Source: Myxococcota bacterium (GTDB lineage: Bacteria > Myxococcota_A > Bradymonadia > UBA7976 > UBA1532). From it: 33,873 nucleotides of DNA. Below, piece by piece: positions 16,388-24,549 of the stretch. Location: the NCBI GenBank assembly GCA_023150895.1, contig JAKLJY010000093.1:1-33873 (forward strand), written 5' to 3'. The notes beneath the pieces are model-generated. The model saw nothing but the letters and a program-made list of their open reading frames with translations. It had not been told where the DNA came from and did not search any database. How positions within the stretch are numbered: position 1 is the stretch's first letter; the number at the start of each line of letters is the position of its first letter. A program made the translations under genes and the position numbers.

Positions 16388-16438
16388 GGTGGCGCAGCAT
16401 CGTGCAGGCGCGCGGCCGGTGCAAGGGGCGCGCGCGCT

Positions 16439-17818
16439 TCAGAACGCGGCGATGCAGCGCAGGGCGTCGGGCGAATCGAAGCCCGGACAGACGAGCCCCG
16501 GCGCGCAGACGCGGATCGCTCCGGCGGGGTCGCAGCGCGTGCCCTCGCCCGCCACGCGCGGGGGGGAGAGGGTCGGGTCGGTGTCGCTCCAGCGGATCGC
16601 GCCGAACGCGTCGGTCACGGCGAGGGCGACGGGGCCGGCGATCTCGTGGGCCGGCAGGTCGTAGTCGTAGAAACCCAGGGCATGGCGGCCGTTCGGGAGG
16701 GGGTCGACCCACAGGACGACGCCCCCCGTCCGCTCACCGTCGGCCCCCACGACCTCCACGGCCTTCGGCGGCGCGTCGGCATCGGCGACGATGATCACGC
16801 CGGCGCTGGCGAAGTCGCCGAGCGCGTGGAACGCCACGGCTTCGATGCGGGGCTCGGGACGGCAGAGCCGCTCCATGCGCCCCGGCGCGACGCTGCATCG
16901 GTGACCGAGCGCGCAGCGGGCGGACCCGTCGGGGTCGCAGGGGGCAAAGGCCGGCAGCGCGGGACCGAGCGCCTCGAGACCGACCGTGATCGCGGGGTGT
17001 ACGCCGTTTCGCGCCGCGTGGGGCCCGCGTCGCAGGAGAATCGGGACGGGACCGTCCGCTTCGGCGACGAAATCGGCCCGCGCGGGCTCGACGAAGCTCG
17101 GCTGTGCCCCGATCGTGACCAGGTGCCCGATCGGTGGGTCGAACGAAAGGCGGTAGGCGTGGCCCGCGGTGGCGTCGACGGTCAGCCAGTCGTCATCCGC
17201 GCACAGCGAGCGCAGGTGGGACGTGCCCGCAACGACGGGCCGTGCGGCGCCCGGCGCGTCGTCGGGTTCGAAGTCGTCGCGCGGACACCGGACGGTGATG
17301 CAGAGGCCCTCCGCACACACGGTGCCCGGGGGGCACTCCCCTTCGCCGGATTCGCAGGTGCGACCGGCACATATGCCGAATTCACTGCAACCGGCAAAAC
17401 TCGGGCACGCCTCGGCGCGGGTGCACCGCCGGGGTTCGAGGTCCCAGTCGTCGTCCTCGCAATCGCCGAAGACGCACGTCTGGTGGGCGCCCTCGCACGC
17501 GCCCCCGTGGCCCGGGCCACAGCTTCGGCCCCGGACGCAGCCTTCGTCTGTGACGCCGTCGCGGTCGTTGTCCAGGCCGTCGCCGCAGAAGTCCTGCAAC
17601 GCCACGCACGGCTCCCAGGCCTCTTGCCAGCCGCACGTCTGCGCCCCCGGGCGGTCATCGACGACGCAGAGGCGCCGATCGCCCCGCAGGCAGGCGAGGG
17701 GGTCGAGCCCGCCCCCGACCGGGGGCCCGACGGCCGCGTCGATGCCCGGCAAGACCGGTTCGCACGCGACGAGTGCGCCGAAGAGCAAACCGCCGATTCG
17801 AGTCGACTTCCGCAACAT
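16439..17818 (-). CDS. Cys-rich lipoprotein with MopE-like and PPC-like segments
   Basis: A 459-residue protein from ATG 17818 (MLRKSTRIGG); an upstream start at 17845 adds nine residues. The signal peptide GGLLFGALVAC ends in a lipobox Cys. Residues about 40-95 include FCGDGLDNDRDGVTDEGC, the DxDxDG calcium-type motif common in myxobacterial surface proteins. Residues about 95-185 are a Cys-rich stretch with EGF-like spacing. Residues about 185-265 (DDFEPDDAPGAARPV, DDDWLTVDATAGHAYRLSF) resemble a pre-peptidase C-terminal (PPC) domain. The C-terminal half has further Cys pairs and beta strands. It is the first gene of the minus-strand series leading to the spikes, but whether it belongs to that unit is uncertain. 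Cell-surface display is predicted; no enzyme motif. Confidence 0.8.
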   Translation of the reverse strand: MLRKSTRIGGLLFGALVACEPVLPGIDAAVGPPVGGGLDPLACLRGDRRLCVVDDRPGAQTCGWQEAWEPCVALQDFCGDGLDNDRDGVTDEGCVRGRSCGPGHGGACEGAHQTCVFGDCEDDDWDLEPRRCTRAEACPSFAGCSEFGICAGRTCESGEGECPPGTVCAEGLCITVRCPRDDFEPDDAPGAARPVVAGTSHLRSLCADDDWLTVDATAGHAYRLSFDPPIGHLVTIGAQPSFVEPARADFVAEADGPVPILLRRGPHAARNGVHPAITVGLEALGPALPAFAPCDPDGSARCALGHRCSVAPGRMERLCRPEPRIEAVAFHALGDFASAGVIIVADADAPPKAVEVVGADGERTGGVVLWVDPLPNGRHALGFYDYDLPAHEIAGPVALAVTDAFGAIRWSDTDPTLSPPRVAGEGTRCDPAGAIRVCAPGLVCPGFDSPDALRCIAAF

Positions 17819-17957
17819 GGGGGACCTGTGCGCTCGATGCGTCATCCATCGGACCCCACGACGGGCGGCGGTTCGCAGGCGATGAACGGCCGCTTGATCC
17901 GCGTCAGATCGGACTGGCCACGGGCGAGGGGGCCGCCGCGTTGCGCGACGACCTGAT

Positions 17958-17975
17958 GTTCACGACGGCGTAAAC
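17958..17975. promoter_or_regulatory. Operator-like palindrome F, upstream of the Cys-rich lipoprotein
   Basis: GTTCACGACGGCGTAAAC matches the consensus GTTCAYG-N4-CRTGAAC with one mismatch in the right arm. It is non-coding, just past the end of the repressor gene and 140 bp upstream of the first gene of the effector island. If the GbsR-type repressor binds it, the lipoprotein and possibly the island would be in the same regulon as menaquinone synthesis. Confidence 0.45.
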
Positions 17976-17994
17976 TCGAACGGGGGGGCCCGGC

Positions 17995-18624
17995 TCAGCG
18001 CGCGACGACCGCCCCGACCCCGCCCCGCAGGCGCGCGACGAGGCTCTGCGCACGACCGAGCCAGCCGCCGAGGTTGTCCGGGGCGCGGGGCATGCGCAGC
18101 GCGATGACCATCTTCAGGAAGCCCTGCGCCATCTCCGTCAGCGAGAGCAACATGCGCAGGCGGTCGACGTCCCAGCGCAGCGGTTCGCCGGGCACGGGGG
18201 CGGTGGCGGCGATCTCGGCCTCTTCGATGGCCGCCTCGAGGGCGACCCGCGCGCCCTCGAGCAGCATCCACTCGCGGGAGCGGAGCACGTCGGCGATCGT
18301 CGGCCAGATGTCGATCACGGCCTCGTAGGGCGCGTTGCGGTGCTCGTCCACGGCGCGGACGAGCCCGTACTCGGTGAGCTCGGCGATGGCGGTGGAGACG
18401 AGCGACCGGCTCACCCCGAGCAGATCGGCGATCTCGCTCTGCGGCAGGGGCTCCTTGTGGAGGGCGAGGAGCGTCCAGATGCGGCCGTGAATGGCCTTGA
18501 AGCCCCAGTACTCGATGAACGCGCCCGCGGCGTGGGCAACCTGCAGCACGGCCCGGGTCAGCGGATCGGGGGCCGGGCGGTGGGCGTGCTCGCCGTGGCT
18601 CTGGTGTGCCGGGTTGTTCTTCAT
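17995..18624 (-). CDS. GbsR/MarR-family transcriptional repressor
   Basis: A 209-residue DNA-binding protein from ATG 18624, preceded by GGAG-containing sequence. The winged helix-turn-helix lies at residues about 40-90: GFKAIHGRIWTLLALHKEPL, then PQSEIADLLGVSRSLVSTAI as the recognition part, and ELTEYGLVRAV leading to the wing. This layout, with a helical C-terminal dimerisation region, fits the GbsR type within the MarR superfamily. An N-terminal His-rich stretch (HQSHGEHAHRP) could bind metal, but this is only a suggestion. It is divergent from menF; an 18-bp palindrome covers its own start codon and a second covers the menF promoter, so autoregulation and control of the men operon are inferred. 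The signal sensed is unknown. Confidence 0.9.
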   Translation of the reverse strand: MKNNPAHQSHGEHAHRPAPDPLTRAVLQVAHAAGAFIEYWGFKAIHGRIWTLLALHKEPLPQSEIADLLGVSRSLVSTAIAELTEYGLVRAVDEHRNAPYEAVIDIWPTIADVLRSREWMLLEGARVALEAAIEEAEIAATAPVPGEPLRWDVDRLRMLLSLTEMAQGFLKMVIALRMPRAPDNLGGWLGRAQSLVARLRGGVGAVVAR

Positions 18625-18633
18625 CTCGTGAAC
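18616..18633. promoter_or_regulatory. Operator-like palindrome B at the repressor start codon
   Basis: GTTCTTCATCTCGTGAAC, read on the plus strand, shares 15 of 18 positions with palindrome A at menF. The right arm CGTGAAC is perfect and the left arm degenerate. It spans the repressor's ATG (18622-18624), consistent with autorepression. Confidence 0.6.
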
Positions 18634-18652
18634 TCCACGCTCCTGACCTGAC

Positions 18653-18681
18653 TTTCTAGCGGGCGCGGGGGCCGCTGTCGA
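18653..18681 (-). promoter_or_regulatory. Predicted promoter of the repressor gene
   Basis: On the minus strand TCGACA (18676-18681) is followed after exactly 17 bp by TAGAAA (18653-18658), a fair sigma-70-type pair in an otherwise GC-saturated region. It lies about 30 bp upstream of ATG 18624, leaving room for a ribosome-binding site; palindrome B falls in the transcribed leader. Confidence 0.5.
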
Positions 18682-18738
18682 GGGCTGTCTCGTCGATCGT
18701 TCGCGCATGGCCTGCGGTGCGGCGCACGCGCGGGGGCA

Positions 18739-18767
18739 TTGACAAAGGCGCAGGCTCATGGTGTTCA
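18739..18767 (+). promoter_or_regulatory. Predicted promoter of the menaquinone operon
   Basis: A consensus -35 box TTGACA (18739-18744) is followed after 17 bp by the weak hexamer TGTTCA (18762-18767). The -10 region overlaps palindrome A, so a bound repressor would block RNA polymerase. The -10 assignment is uncertain, with a poor match to TATAAT. Confidence 0.5.
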
Positions 18768-18780
18768 TGATGTCGTGAAC
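18763..18780. promoter_or_regulatory. Operator-like palindrome A at the men promoter
   Basis: GTTCATGATGTCGTGAAC fits GTTCAYG-N4-CRTGAAC exactly. It covers the predicted -10 region and a possible GTG start of menF (18775). It is proposed as the main operator of the divergent GbsR-type repressor. Confidence 0.65.
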
Positions 18781-18801
18781 AACGCCGAGCGAGCGCCGAA
18801 C

Positions 18802-19908
18802 GTGGACACGGTGGTCGAGATCTTCGACCGGGCCGTCCGCGAGGGCATGCGTGCGTTTCTCTTTTCGCCGCCGGGTGGAGACGCGGCTTTCGTGGCGTCC
18901 GGCGACGGCATGTTCGAGCTGCGCGTGGGGGCGCCGGGCTTCGCGATGGAGCGCTCTCTCTGGCGGCCCGCACGGCTCGTGGCGACGGAAGGGGCCTTCG
19001 AGACGGCGCCGCGGGAACCGGCCGCAACGCCGTCGACCGGTCAGACCGGGCAGACCGGGCGCATCGAGCCCGAAACGGCGACCGCGCCCACCGACGACGT
19101 GCCGACCGCCGCGCCCGATGCCGCCTTCTGCGCCCGGGTGGAGCAGGCCCGCGCCCGGTGTGCCGACGGCGTACTGCGCAAGGTCGTGCTGGCCCGCGTC
19201 GAAACGCGCACGGCCCCCCCGGGGCGGCGCTTCGACCCCGGGGCGACGTTTCGCGCGCTGCGGGCCGCCGAGCCCGAGGCCTTCGCCTTCGCCGCGCACG
19301 AGGACGGCCGCACCTTCGTCGGCGCCTCGCCGGAGCGCCTGGCGAGCCGCACCGTCAAGGGTGTCCTGTACACCGAGGCCCTCGCCGGGACGTCCCGCCG
19401 CGACCTGCCCCCGTCCGCGCTGCTCGACAGCCCGAAGGACCGCGAGGAGCACGCCATCGTGGTCGAGGCCATCCTGGAGAGCCTGAAATCGGTCACGTGG
19501 CCCCCCGGGCCATGGTACCCGGCGACCCCGGAGGTGCGCACCTTCGCGCGGGTCTCGCACCTGCATACCCCCATCGCGGGCTGCGCACACCCGGGCCTCT
19601 CGCTGTACGACATCGTGCGGGCGCTGCACCCGACGCCGGCCGTCGGCGGCACCCCGCGCGCGGCGGCGTTGGCCTTTCTGCGCGAGTTCGAGGGCTTCGA
19701 TCGCGGGCCCTACGCCGGCCCGGTGGGGTGGCTCGCCGACGACGGGCGGGGGTGTTTCGCGGTCGGCATCCGCAGCGCGGAGCTGGCCGGCGAGACCGCG
19801 CGCCTCTTCGCGGGGGCCGGCATCGTCGCGGCCTCCGACGCGGCCGCCGAATGGCGTGAGACGGCGCTCAAGCTGCGGACGGCCGCGGAGGCGCTGCGCA
19901 CATGCTGA
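18802..19908 (+). CDS. menF: Isochorismate synthase
   Basis: A 368-residue enzyme converting chorismate to isochorismate, the entry step of menaquinone synthesis. The start is uncertain: GTG 18802 is used here. GTG 18775, inside palindrome A, and TTG 18739, which coincides with the -35 box, are alternatives. Family motifs: KVVLARVETR with the catalytic Lys region, FVGASPERLASR, YTEALAGTSRRD, KDREEHAIVVEAILESL, a His motif in RVSHLHTPIAG, HPTPAVGGTPR, and the C-terminal GPYAGPVGWLADDG plus LFAGAGIVAASDAAAEW, which hold the Mg-binding Glu residues. The N-terminal third is divergent and contains a Thr/Pro/Gly-rich insert. It overlaps menD by seven bases (ATGCTGA), so the two are translationally coupled. 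Confidence 0.92.
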   Translation: MDTVVEIFDRAVREGMRAFLFSPPGGDAAFVASGDGMFELRVGAPGFAMERSLWRPARLVATEGAFETAPREPAATPSTGQTGQTGRIEPETATAPTDDVPTAAPDAAFCARVEQARARCADGVLRKVVLARVETRTAPPGRRFDPGATFRALRAAEPEAFAFAAHEDGRTFVGASPERLASRTVKGVLYTEALAGTSRRDLPPSALLDSPKDREEHAIVVEAILESLKSVTWPPGPWYPATPEVRTFARVSHLHTPIAGCAHPGLSLYDIVRALHPTPAVGGTPRAAALAFLREFEGFDRGPYAGPVGWLADDGRGCFAVGIRSAELAGETARLFAGAGIVAASDAAAEWRETALKLRTAAEALRTC

Positions 19909-21725
19909 GCACCGCCCGCCTCAACGCGGACCTTGCCGCGACGCTCGTGGCCGGCGCGCTCGACGCCGGTGTTCACGACGTCGTGATGTCGCCGGGCTCC
20001 CGCAACACACCGCTGACGCTGGCCTTCGCCGAAGCGGCGAATGACGAGGGTCGTCTGCGGCTGCACGTGTTCACGGACGAGCGAACGGCCGGTTTCGTGG
20101 CCCTCGGTCTTGCCCGGTCGACGGGGGCGCCGGTGGCGCTCCTCTGCACGTCGGGCAGCGCCGCGGCGCACTATCTGCCGGCGGTCATCGAGGCGTCGGA
20201 AGACCGGGTGCCCCTTGTGATCCTGACGGCGGACCGTCCAGCGGAGCTGCACGGCTGCGGGGGGTCGCAGACGGTCGATCAGCAGCGGTTGTTCGGCGTG
20301 CATGTGCGGCACTTTCGCGATCTCGGCAGCCCCGCGACGGCGCCGGACCTCGCGCCGGTCGCCCTCGCCGTCGCCCGGGCCCTGTCGTTCGCGCGCGGGC
20401 CGTTGCCCGGCCCGGTCCATCTGAATGTGCCGTTCCGCGAGCCGCTGTGGGCGCCGGAGGTCATCGGACGTCCCGCGCGGTCGCCGGTCGCGCTGCCCGC
20501 CGCCGCGCTCGCCCCACTCGCCGCGCTCGCCGCGCTCGCCCCCCTCGTCGCCGCCCTGCAGGCCGCCGAGCGGCCGTTGATCGTGGCCGGGCCGCTCGCC
20601 CCGGATCGGGACCTGACGGCCGCCGACGCGCGGCGCCTGATCGCCGCGGCGGCGAGGCTCGGGTGTCCCGTGCTCGCCGACGCCACGAGCCAGCTCCGGT
20701 TCGCGGGCGATGCTGGCACGACCTCCGTCATCACCAGCGGTGAAGCCCTTTTGCGCGCGCCGGTGGTCTCCGGGTTCCTGGCCGGGTTCCCCCCGGACGT
20801 CGTCGTGCGCCTCGGCCGCGCCCCCACATCGCGCACCGCGCTGACGTTCCTCGCCGGGTTGCCGAAGTCGACGCGGGTCCTGCACGTCGATCCGCGCGGG
20901 GACGTCCACGATCCGGTCCACCGCGCCGAGCTTGTCGTCACGGCGCCCCTCGATGCACTCGCGGCGGCGCTGGGCGAGGTCCCCGCGTCGGTCGCCCGCA
21001 CGGCCTGGGCGGCCGCCTGGAAGCGGGCCGAGGCCGTGGCGCAGGCGGCCCTCGCCGGGGTCTGCGCCGACGGCTTCTGGGCGGGCGCCATCGCGCGCAC
21101 CGTGGCCGAACACCTGCCCACCGGCGCGGCGTTGCACGTCGCGAGCAGTATGCCCATCCGCGACGTCGACGCCTTCGCGCCTGCGCTGCCGACGGCCCAT
21201 CCGGTGTATGCCAACCGCGGCGCCGCCGGCATCGACGGCACCGTCGCCACGGCGCTCGGCCTGGCGATGGGGCGCCGCAGTCGAGTCGTGCTGCTGTGCG
21301 GCGATCTGGCCCTGTTGCACGACGTCGGCACGCTCATCGCCACGCGCGGCCGAACGGAGCCCCTCACCCTCGTCGTCGTCGACAACGGCGGCGGCGGCAT
21401 CTTCGGTTTCCTGCCCATCGCCGAGCACCCGACGGCCTTCGAGCGCTTCTTCCTGACGCCCCCGGTCGTCGACTTCGCGGCGGTCGCGGCCGCAGCGGGG
21501 GCGCGCTTCACGCGGGTCGAAGACCTCGCGGGGCTCCGGGAAGCCCTCGTCGCGAGCGCCCGCCGTCCGACGGGCCTCGACGTGATCGCGTGCCCCATCG
21601 ACCGGGCGGACGACCTCGCCCGGCACCGGGCCGCGTGGGCCGCCGTCGCGGACGCTTTGGCTCACGATTCCCCCCCCGACACATCGTCATTCGCCGTCTA
21701 CATGCGGGAGAGAACACATGAGTGA
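19902..21725 (+). CDS. menD: SEPHCHC synthase, thiamine-diphosphate enzyme
   Basis: A 607-residue protein from ATG 19902, overlapping menF. It adds the succinic semialdehyde unit from 2-oxoglutarate to isochorismate using thiamine diphosphate. The N-terminal Pyr domain has [15 protein letters not shown] and the catalytic Glu in [15 protein letters not shown], followed by [20 protein letters not shown] and ILTADRP. The central domain begins after an Ala/Leu/Pro-rich linker encoded by short GCGCTCGCC-type repeats (20503-20562). The C-terminal PP domain shows [18 protein letters not shown], the metal-binding [13 protein letters not shown] and [15 protein letters not shown]. The DNGGGG form, rather than the usual NNNGGG, is a conservative change. 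The end overlaps menB by eight bases. Confidence 0.96.
   Translation: MLSTARLNADLAATLVAGALDAGVHDVVMSPGSRNTPLTLAFAEAANDEGRLRLHVFTDERTAGFVALGLARSTGAPVALLCTSGSAAAHYLPAVIEASEDRVPLVILTADRPAELHGCGGSQTVDQQRLFGVHVRHFRDLGSPATAPDLAPVALAVARALSFARGPLPGPVHLNVPFREPLWAPEVIGRPARSPVALPAAALAPLAALAALAPLVAALQAAERPLIVAGPLAPDRDLTAADARRLIAAAARLGCPVLADATSQLRFAGDAGTTSVITSGEALLRAPVVSGFLAGFPPDVVVRLGRAPTSRTALTFLAGLPKSTRVLHVDPRGDVHDPVHRAELVVTAPLDALAAALGEVPASVARTAWAAAWKRAEAVAQAALAGVCADGFWAGAIARTVAEHLPTGAALHVASSMPIRDVDAFAPALPTAHPVYANRGAAGIDGTVATALGLAMGRRSRVVLLCGDLALLHDVGTLIATRGRTEPLTLVVVDNGGGGIFGFLPIAEHPTAFERFFLTPPVVDFAAVAAAAGARFTRVEDLAGLREALVASARRPTGLDVIACPIDRADDLARHRAAWAAVADALAHDSPPDTSSFAVYMRERTHE
19971..19988. promoter_or_regulatory. 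Degenerate palindrome E inside menD
   Basis: GTTCACGACGTCGTGATG has a perfect left arm but two mismatches in the right arm against GTTCAYG-N4-CRTGAAC. It encodes the conserved VHDVVMS segment of menD, so protein constraint alone may explain it. It is listed only because it lies 1.2 kb downstream of palindrome A. Confidence 0.2.
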
Positions 21726-22545
21726 ACACATCGTCGACTGGGTCCGCGTGGGCTCGTACGAAGACATCGAGTACTCGAAGGGCGAGGGCATCGCCAAGAT
21801 CGCCATCAACCGCCCCGAGGTCCACAACGCGTTCCGCCCGAAGACGCTCTTCGAGCTCCAGGCGGCGTTCACGGACGCGCGGGAGGACCCCGAGGTCGGG
21901 GTCATCATCCTCACGGGCACCGGCGGCAAGGCGTTCTGCTCCGGCGGTGACCAGCGCGTGCGCGGCGATCAGGGCTACGTCGGGCACGACGGGGTGCCCC
22001 GCCTGAACGTGCTCGACCTGCAGAAGCAGATCCGCTCGCTGCCCAAGCCCGTCGTCGCCATGGTGGCCGGCTGGGCCATCGGCGGCGGCCACGTGCTGCA
22101 CGTCGTCTGCGATCTCACCATCGCGGCCGACAACGCCATGTTCGGGCAGACGGGGCCGCGCGTCGGCAGCTTCGACGGTGGCTTCGGCGCCAGCTACCTG
22201 GCGCGCAGCGTCGGCCAGAAGAAGGCGCGCGAAATCTGGTTCCTGTGCCGGCAGTACGACGCGCAACAGGCGCTCGCCATGGGCCTCGTCAACACGGTCG
22301 TCCCGCTCGAGCACCTCGAGGCCGAGACGGTGAAGTGGTGCCGCGAGATGCTGGCCCTCTCGCCGCTGGCGCTGCGTCTGCTCAAGAGCTCGTTCAACGC
22401 CGAGCTCGACGGGCAGGCGGGCGTGCAGGAGCTCGCCGGCAACGCCACCATGCTCTACTACATGACCGAAGAGGGGCAGGAGGGCCGCAACGCCTACCGC
22501 GAGAAGCGCAAGCCCAACTTCCGCAAGTTTCGGCGCCTGCCCTGA
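21718..22545 (+). CDS. menB: 1,4-dihydroxy-2-naphthoyl-CoA synthase
   Basis: A 275-residue crotonase-fold enzyme from ATG 21718, with GGGAGAG upstream. It closes the ring of o-succinylbenzoyl-CoA. Motifs: [17 protein letters not shown], the oxyanion-hole segment [38 protein letters not shown], and the MenB-specific [20 protein letters not shown] containing the catalytic Asp, then [20 protein letters not shown] and GLVNTVVP. The C-terminus ends in basic KRKPNFRKF, typical of MenB. Length and motif order match the full-length family. It overlaps menD at the start, and 16 bp separate it from menA; palindrome C lies in that gap. Confidence 0.97.
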   Translation: MSEHIVDWVRVGSYEDIEYSKGEGIAKIAINRPEVHNAFRPKTLFELQAAFTDAREDPEVGVIILTGTGGKAFCSGGDQRVRGDQGYVGHDGVPRLNVLDLQKQIRSLPKPVVAMVAGWAIGGGHVLHVVCDLTIAADNAMFGQTGPRVGSFDGGFGASYLARSVGQKKAREIWFLCRQYDAQQALAMGLVNTVVPLEHLEAETVKWCREMLALSPLALRLLKSSFNAELDGQAGVQELAGNATMLYYMTEEGQEGRNAYREKRKPNFRKFRRLP

Positions 22546-22549
22546 GGAT

Positions 22550-22567
22550 GTTCACGCGATCATGAAC
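22550..22567. promoter_or_regulatory. Operator-like palindrome C at the menB/menA junction
   Basis: GTTCACGCGATCATGAAC fits the consensus exactly and matches 16 of 18 positions of palindrome A read on the other strand. It covers the ATG of menA (22562) and follows the possible ribosome-binding site GAGG. It could be an internal operator or, in the mRNA, a weak hairpin over the start codon. Confidence 0.6.
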
Positions 22568-23509
22568 CCGACCGCCGAAAACGCTGCGTCCGACCGCCCA
22601 CCGTCCGACCGTCCGTCGTCGCTGCGCGTATGGCTGCTCGCCACCCGCCCGCAGACGCTGACGGCGGGCATCGCCCCCGTCCTGGTGGGCACGGCGTTCG
22701 CCGCCCGCGACGGGGTCGCCCATGTCGGTGCGGCCGTGGCGGCCCTGCTCGGCGCGGTGTTCATCCAGATCGGGACCAACCTCTTCAACGACTACGAGGA
22801 CTTCCGGCGCGGCGCCGACACGGCCCAGCGCCTCGGGCCCGCCCGCGCCACGCAGCGGGGCTGGCTCACGCCGCGCCAGGTGCTCGCCGGCTGCGCGCTG
22901 GCCTTTGCGCTCGCGATCGCGGCGGGCGGTTTCCTCGTGTTCCGCGCCGGGTGGCCGCTCGTCGCCCTCGGCCTGACGAGCGTCGCGTGCGGGCTGGCCT
23001 ACACCGGTGGCCCGATGCCGCTCGCATACCACGGGCTCGGCGACCTCTTCGTGATGCTGTTTTTCGGCATCGCCGCGGTCTGCGGCACCTACTACGTGCA
23101 AGGGTTCGCCGTCCCGTTCCCCGTGGTTCTGGCCTCGCTGGCGGTCGGTGCGCTGGCGACCTGTATTCTCGTGGTCAACAACCTGCGCGACCGCGAGACG
23201 GATGCCCGGGCGAACAAGCGCACGCTGGTCGTCCGGTACGGCGTCGGGTTCGCTCGCGCCGAGTACGTGGCGCTGCTCGCCCTGGCGTACGCCGTGCCGC
23301 TCACGCTCGTCTACAACGCGCGCGGGCAGTTCACCTTGCTGCTGCCGCTCCTGAGCCTGCCGCTGGCGTTCCGCGAGCTGGCGGCGATTCACCGCAAAGA
23401 CGGCGCCGCCCTCAACCCGCACCTCGGCGGGGCGGCGCGCACGGGTCTCGTCTACGCGGCGCTGTTGGCGATCGGCGCGTGGCTCACCGGCGGGGGGGGC
23501 GCAACGTGA
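22562..23509 (+). CDS. menA: 1,4-dihydroxy-2-naphthoate polyprenyltransferase
   Basis: A 315-residue integral membrane prenyltransferase from ATG 22562. It attaches the isoprenoid tail to DHNA, giving demethylmenaquinone. After a hydrophilic N-terminus (residues 1-25), LLATRPQTLTAGIAPVLVGT begins the UbiA-type fold. The first Asp-rich motif is NLFNDYEDFRRGAD (NDxxD) and the second is VVNNLRDRETDARANKRTL, both for Mg-diphosphate binding. Around eight or nine hydrophobic segments are visible, including VALLGAVFIQIG, ALAFALAIAAGGFLVF and LFVMLFFGIAAVCGTYYV. The stop codon overlaps the GTG of menC (GTGA). Confidence 0.96.
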   Translation: MNPTAENAASDRPPSDRPSSLRVWLLATRPQTLTAGIAPVLVGTAFAARDGVAHVGAAVAALLGAVFIQIGTNLFNDYEDFRRGADTAQRLGPARATQRGWLTPRQVLAGCALAFALAIAAGGFLVFRAGWPLVALGLTSVACGLAYTGGPMPLAYHGLGDLFVMLFFGIAAVCGTYYVQGFAVPFPVVLASLAVGALATCILVVNNLRDRETDARANKRTLVVRYGVGFARAEYVALLALAYAVPLTLVYNARGQFTLLLPLLSLPLAFRELAAIHRKDGAALNPHLGGAARTGLVYAALLAIGAWLTGGGGAT

Positions 23510-24549
23510 GCATCGCGATTCGCCGCGTGCACGTCCGGCGGTACCACCTGCCGTTCCGGGCGCCGGTGGAGACGTCCGCCGGTCGGTTCGCCGCCCGCGT
23601 CGGGTGGCTGGTCGGCGTCGAGTCGGCCGATGGCCGTTTCGGGTGGGGCGACGCTGCGCCCTGGCCGGGGTTCGGCTCCGCCGGCACCGTAGGGCCGTGC
23701 GATCCGGCGGTCGCGCTGGCCGCAGCCGAGGGGGTCTGCGACGACGCGGACGCCTATCACGCCCTGGTCGGCGACTGCGTCGAGGCGCAATCGGCCTTCA
23801 GCCAGGCGGTGCTCTCGCTCGCGGCCGAGGCGGACGGTCTGCCCCTGCGGGACCTCGCCGCCGAGGCGCCGGGGGCCGAGCGCGTGCCTGTTCATGCGCT
23901 CGTGAACTCGCCGGAGGCCGCGCGTTCGGCGGTCTCCCGGGGGTATTCGACGCTCAAGGTCAAGGTCGGTGCGACCTCCGTGGACGCCGATCTGCTGCGC
24001 CTCGACGCCATCCGTCGCGCGGTCGGGCCCGACGTCGCGCTGCGCCTCGACGCGAATGGGGCGTACAGCGGGGGGGCGGCCCTGGAGGCCGTCCGACGCT
24101 TCGCGGAGATCGGCCCGGCGTTCATCGAGCAACCGAGCCGCGATCTGGCCACTTGCGCGCGCTTGCGCGTCGAGACCACGGTCCGCATCGCGCTCGACGA
24201 GGCCCTTTCGTCGGGCCGCGACGTGCATGCCGCATTGCTGTGCGAGGCGATGGATGTCGCGGTCATCAAACCGGCGTTTTTCGCCTCGTGGACGGAAGCC
24301 TGCGCGGCGGCGCTGCAGTGCCGCCGGGCCGGGGTCGAGGTCGTGGTGACGTGCGCCCTCGAGTCGGCCATCGGTCGGTGGGGCGCGTTGCACCTCGCGG
24401 CGGCGCTCGGGGCGGGCGGGGCGCCCGTGTCGGCCGCCGGCCTGAGCGCCCCGATCGAGCCGCACGACGACGTGGCGCCTTTCCCCGAGGTCGACGGCGG
24501 GCATCTGTCGCCTGCCTGGGTCCCCGGGCTGGGGGTGTCGCCATGTTGA
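23506..24549 (+). CDS. menC: o-Succinylbenzoate synthase
   Basis: A 347-residue enolase-superfamily enzyme from GTG 23506, overlapping the menA stop. It dehydrates SHCHC to o-succinylbenzoate. N-terminal capping domain: IRRVHVRRYHLPFRAPVETS. Catalytic barrel: the KxK motif in STLKVKVGAT, first metal ligand in LRLDANGAYS, second in FIEQPSRDLATC, third in IALDEALSSG, and the opposite catalytic Lys in VAVIKPAFFASW. The strand VVTCALESAIGRWGALHLAA is the MenC signature near the active site. It is slightly longer than many bacterial MenC proteins but complete. Palindrome D lies in its coding sequence near 23890. Its end overlaps menE by seven bases. Confidence 0.95.
   Translation: MSIAIRRVHVRRYHLPFRAPVETSAGRFAARVGWLVGVESADGRFGWGDAAPWPGFGSAGTVGPCDPAVALAAAEGVCDDADAYHALVGDCVEAQSAFSQAVLSLAAEADGLPLRDLAAEAPGAERVPVHALVNSPEAARSAVSRGYSTLKVKVGATSVDADLLRLDAIRRAVGPDVALRLDANGAYSGGAALEAVRRFAEIGPAFIEQPSRDLATCARLRVETTVRIALDEALSSGRDVHAALLCEAMDVAVIKPAFFASWTEACAAALQCRRAGVEVVVTCALESAIGRWGALHLAAALGAGGAPVSAAGLSAPIEPHDDVAPFPEVDGGHLSPAWVPGLGVSPC
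23890..23907. promoter_or_regulatory. Operator-like palindrome D inside menC
   Basis: GTTCATGCGCTCGTGAAC fits the consensus exactly and differs from palindrome A at three central bases only. It lies in coding sequence (VHALVNS). It could be an auxiliary site for looping or roadblock repression, or chance, since the residues here are not strongly conserved in MenC. Confidence 0.4.

Noticed and set aside
18739-18801. menF start at TTG 18739
   Set aside because: TTG-ACA there is a consensus -35 box, and the encoded 21 extra residues resemble nothing; a later GTG is more likely.
20069-20086. GTTCACGGACGAGCGAAC in menD as another operator
   Set aside because: The right arm has three mismatches, and the bases encode the conserved FTDERTAGF motif containing the catalytic Glu.
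20503-20562. GCGCTCGCC-type repeats in menD as a regulatory repeat
   Set aside because: They encode an Ala/Leu/Pro linker between MenD domains and are explained by codon bias in low-complexity sequence.
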